From: Cyanobacteria bacterium GSL.Bin1
GTDB taxonomy: Bacteria > Cyanobacteriota > Cyanobacteriia > Cyanobacteriales > Rubidibacteraceae
Assembly (NCBI GenBank): GCA_009909085.1
Contig: JAAANX010000071.1
Span: forward strand, 1-33,217
Direction of reading: 5' to 3'
Length of the DNA stretch: 33,217 bases
Within the stretch, counting starts at the first letter, position 1. Each line of letters starts with the position of its first letter. The notes under the pieces are model-generated. The model was not told the DNA's origin and did no database searches. It saw nothing but the letters and a program-made list of their open reading frames with translations. A program made the translations under genes and the position numbers. This document shows positions 33,147-33,217 of this stretch, one piece after another.

Positions 33147-33217
33147 AATTCTTGTATGCCATTTGCCAAAAATCTTTCTCTAAGCTAGCAATTTTGACAA
33201 AAGCAGATTCCAAATAT
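33145..33217 (-). CDS. 3' end of a TenA-like (thiaminase II family) gene, cut by the window edge
   Basis: The last 24 residues are visible on the minus strand, YLESAFVKIASLEKDFWQMAYKN, then TAG. The pattern F..A..LE..FW.MAY is the C-terminal helix of TenA proteins, which hydrolyse thiamin precursors or related amines. The gene extends beyond 33217, so only its tail can be judged. The stop is at the edge of a heptamer array. Confidence 0.5.
   Translation of the reverse strand, partial: YLESAFVKIASLEKDFWQMAYKN

Overview
The window looks like chromosome of a unicellular cyanobacterium. The octamer GCGATCGC (HIP1) occurs about twenty times, often as GCGCGATCGCGC. Several genes belong to cyanobacterial or plastid families: RbcR, the photosystem II S4-domain protein, a DUF3143/J-domain pair, and the large CPYC glutathione S-transferase. 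I assign no species. No rRNA, tRNA or CRISPR array was found.

Layout. 0.2-3.8 kb holds the RuBisCO regulator rbcR, a divergent NnrU/Z-ISO-type membrane protein, a rhomboid protease and a J-domain/DUF3143 pair. 4.0-7.1 kb holds a small secreted protein, then an RNA-repair unit: archease broken by an in-frame TAA, rtcB, and a phosphoribosyltransferase. 7.1-9.0 kb is a debris zone with a gene stub, an IS630-type transposase tail, a dispersed palindromic repeat, a VOC-fold protein, a secreted two-repeat protein and an alpha/beta-hydrolase tail. 9.0-11.5 kb carries a nucleoside-phosphorylase-like protein and msrA. 11.5-16.7 kb is one 1716-residue signalling gene: pseudokinase, AAA ATPase, helical region, GAF, GGDEF. 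It is AT-rich and contains no HIP1 site. 17-21.5 kb has a TnpB-like tail, a ureidoglycolate lyase-type gene, a fused double ABC ATPase, the PSII S4 protein and a membrane protein. 21.7-27.5 kb has serA, prmA, a tandem-duplicated QueD/PTPS protein and a polynucleotide-kinase/WYL fusion. 27.5-33.2 kb is a purine (ureide) degradation neighbourhood: ABM-domain membrane protein, GntR/FCD regulator, puuE-type allantoinase, allophanate-hydrolase-related protein, allC-type amidohydrolase, a glutathione S-transferase and the tail of a TenA-like gene.

How genes work together. PuuE-type allantoinase, AllC-type amidohydrolase and AllA-type ureidoglycolate lyase together would take allantoin through allantoate and ureidoglycolate to glyoxylate plus nitrogen. 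The GntR/FCD regulator, or possibly NtcA, could act on a perfect 15-bp palindrome upstream of its own operon. RtcB and archease form a known RNA-ligase pair, and a T4-Pnkp-like kinase 19 kb away has a compatible end-healing chemistry.

The most distinctive structural feature is a family of heptamer tandem repeats, AATGAC(C/T) and variants, at seven intergenic loci. They repeatedly supply start and stop codons of the flanking genes. Other items worth attention are the interrupted archease, the pseudokinase-to-GGDEF fusion, the half-degenerate QueD duplication, and the kinase-WYL fusion.
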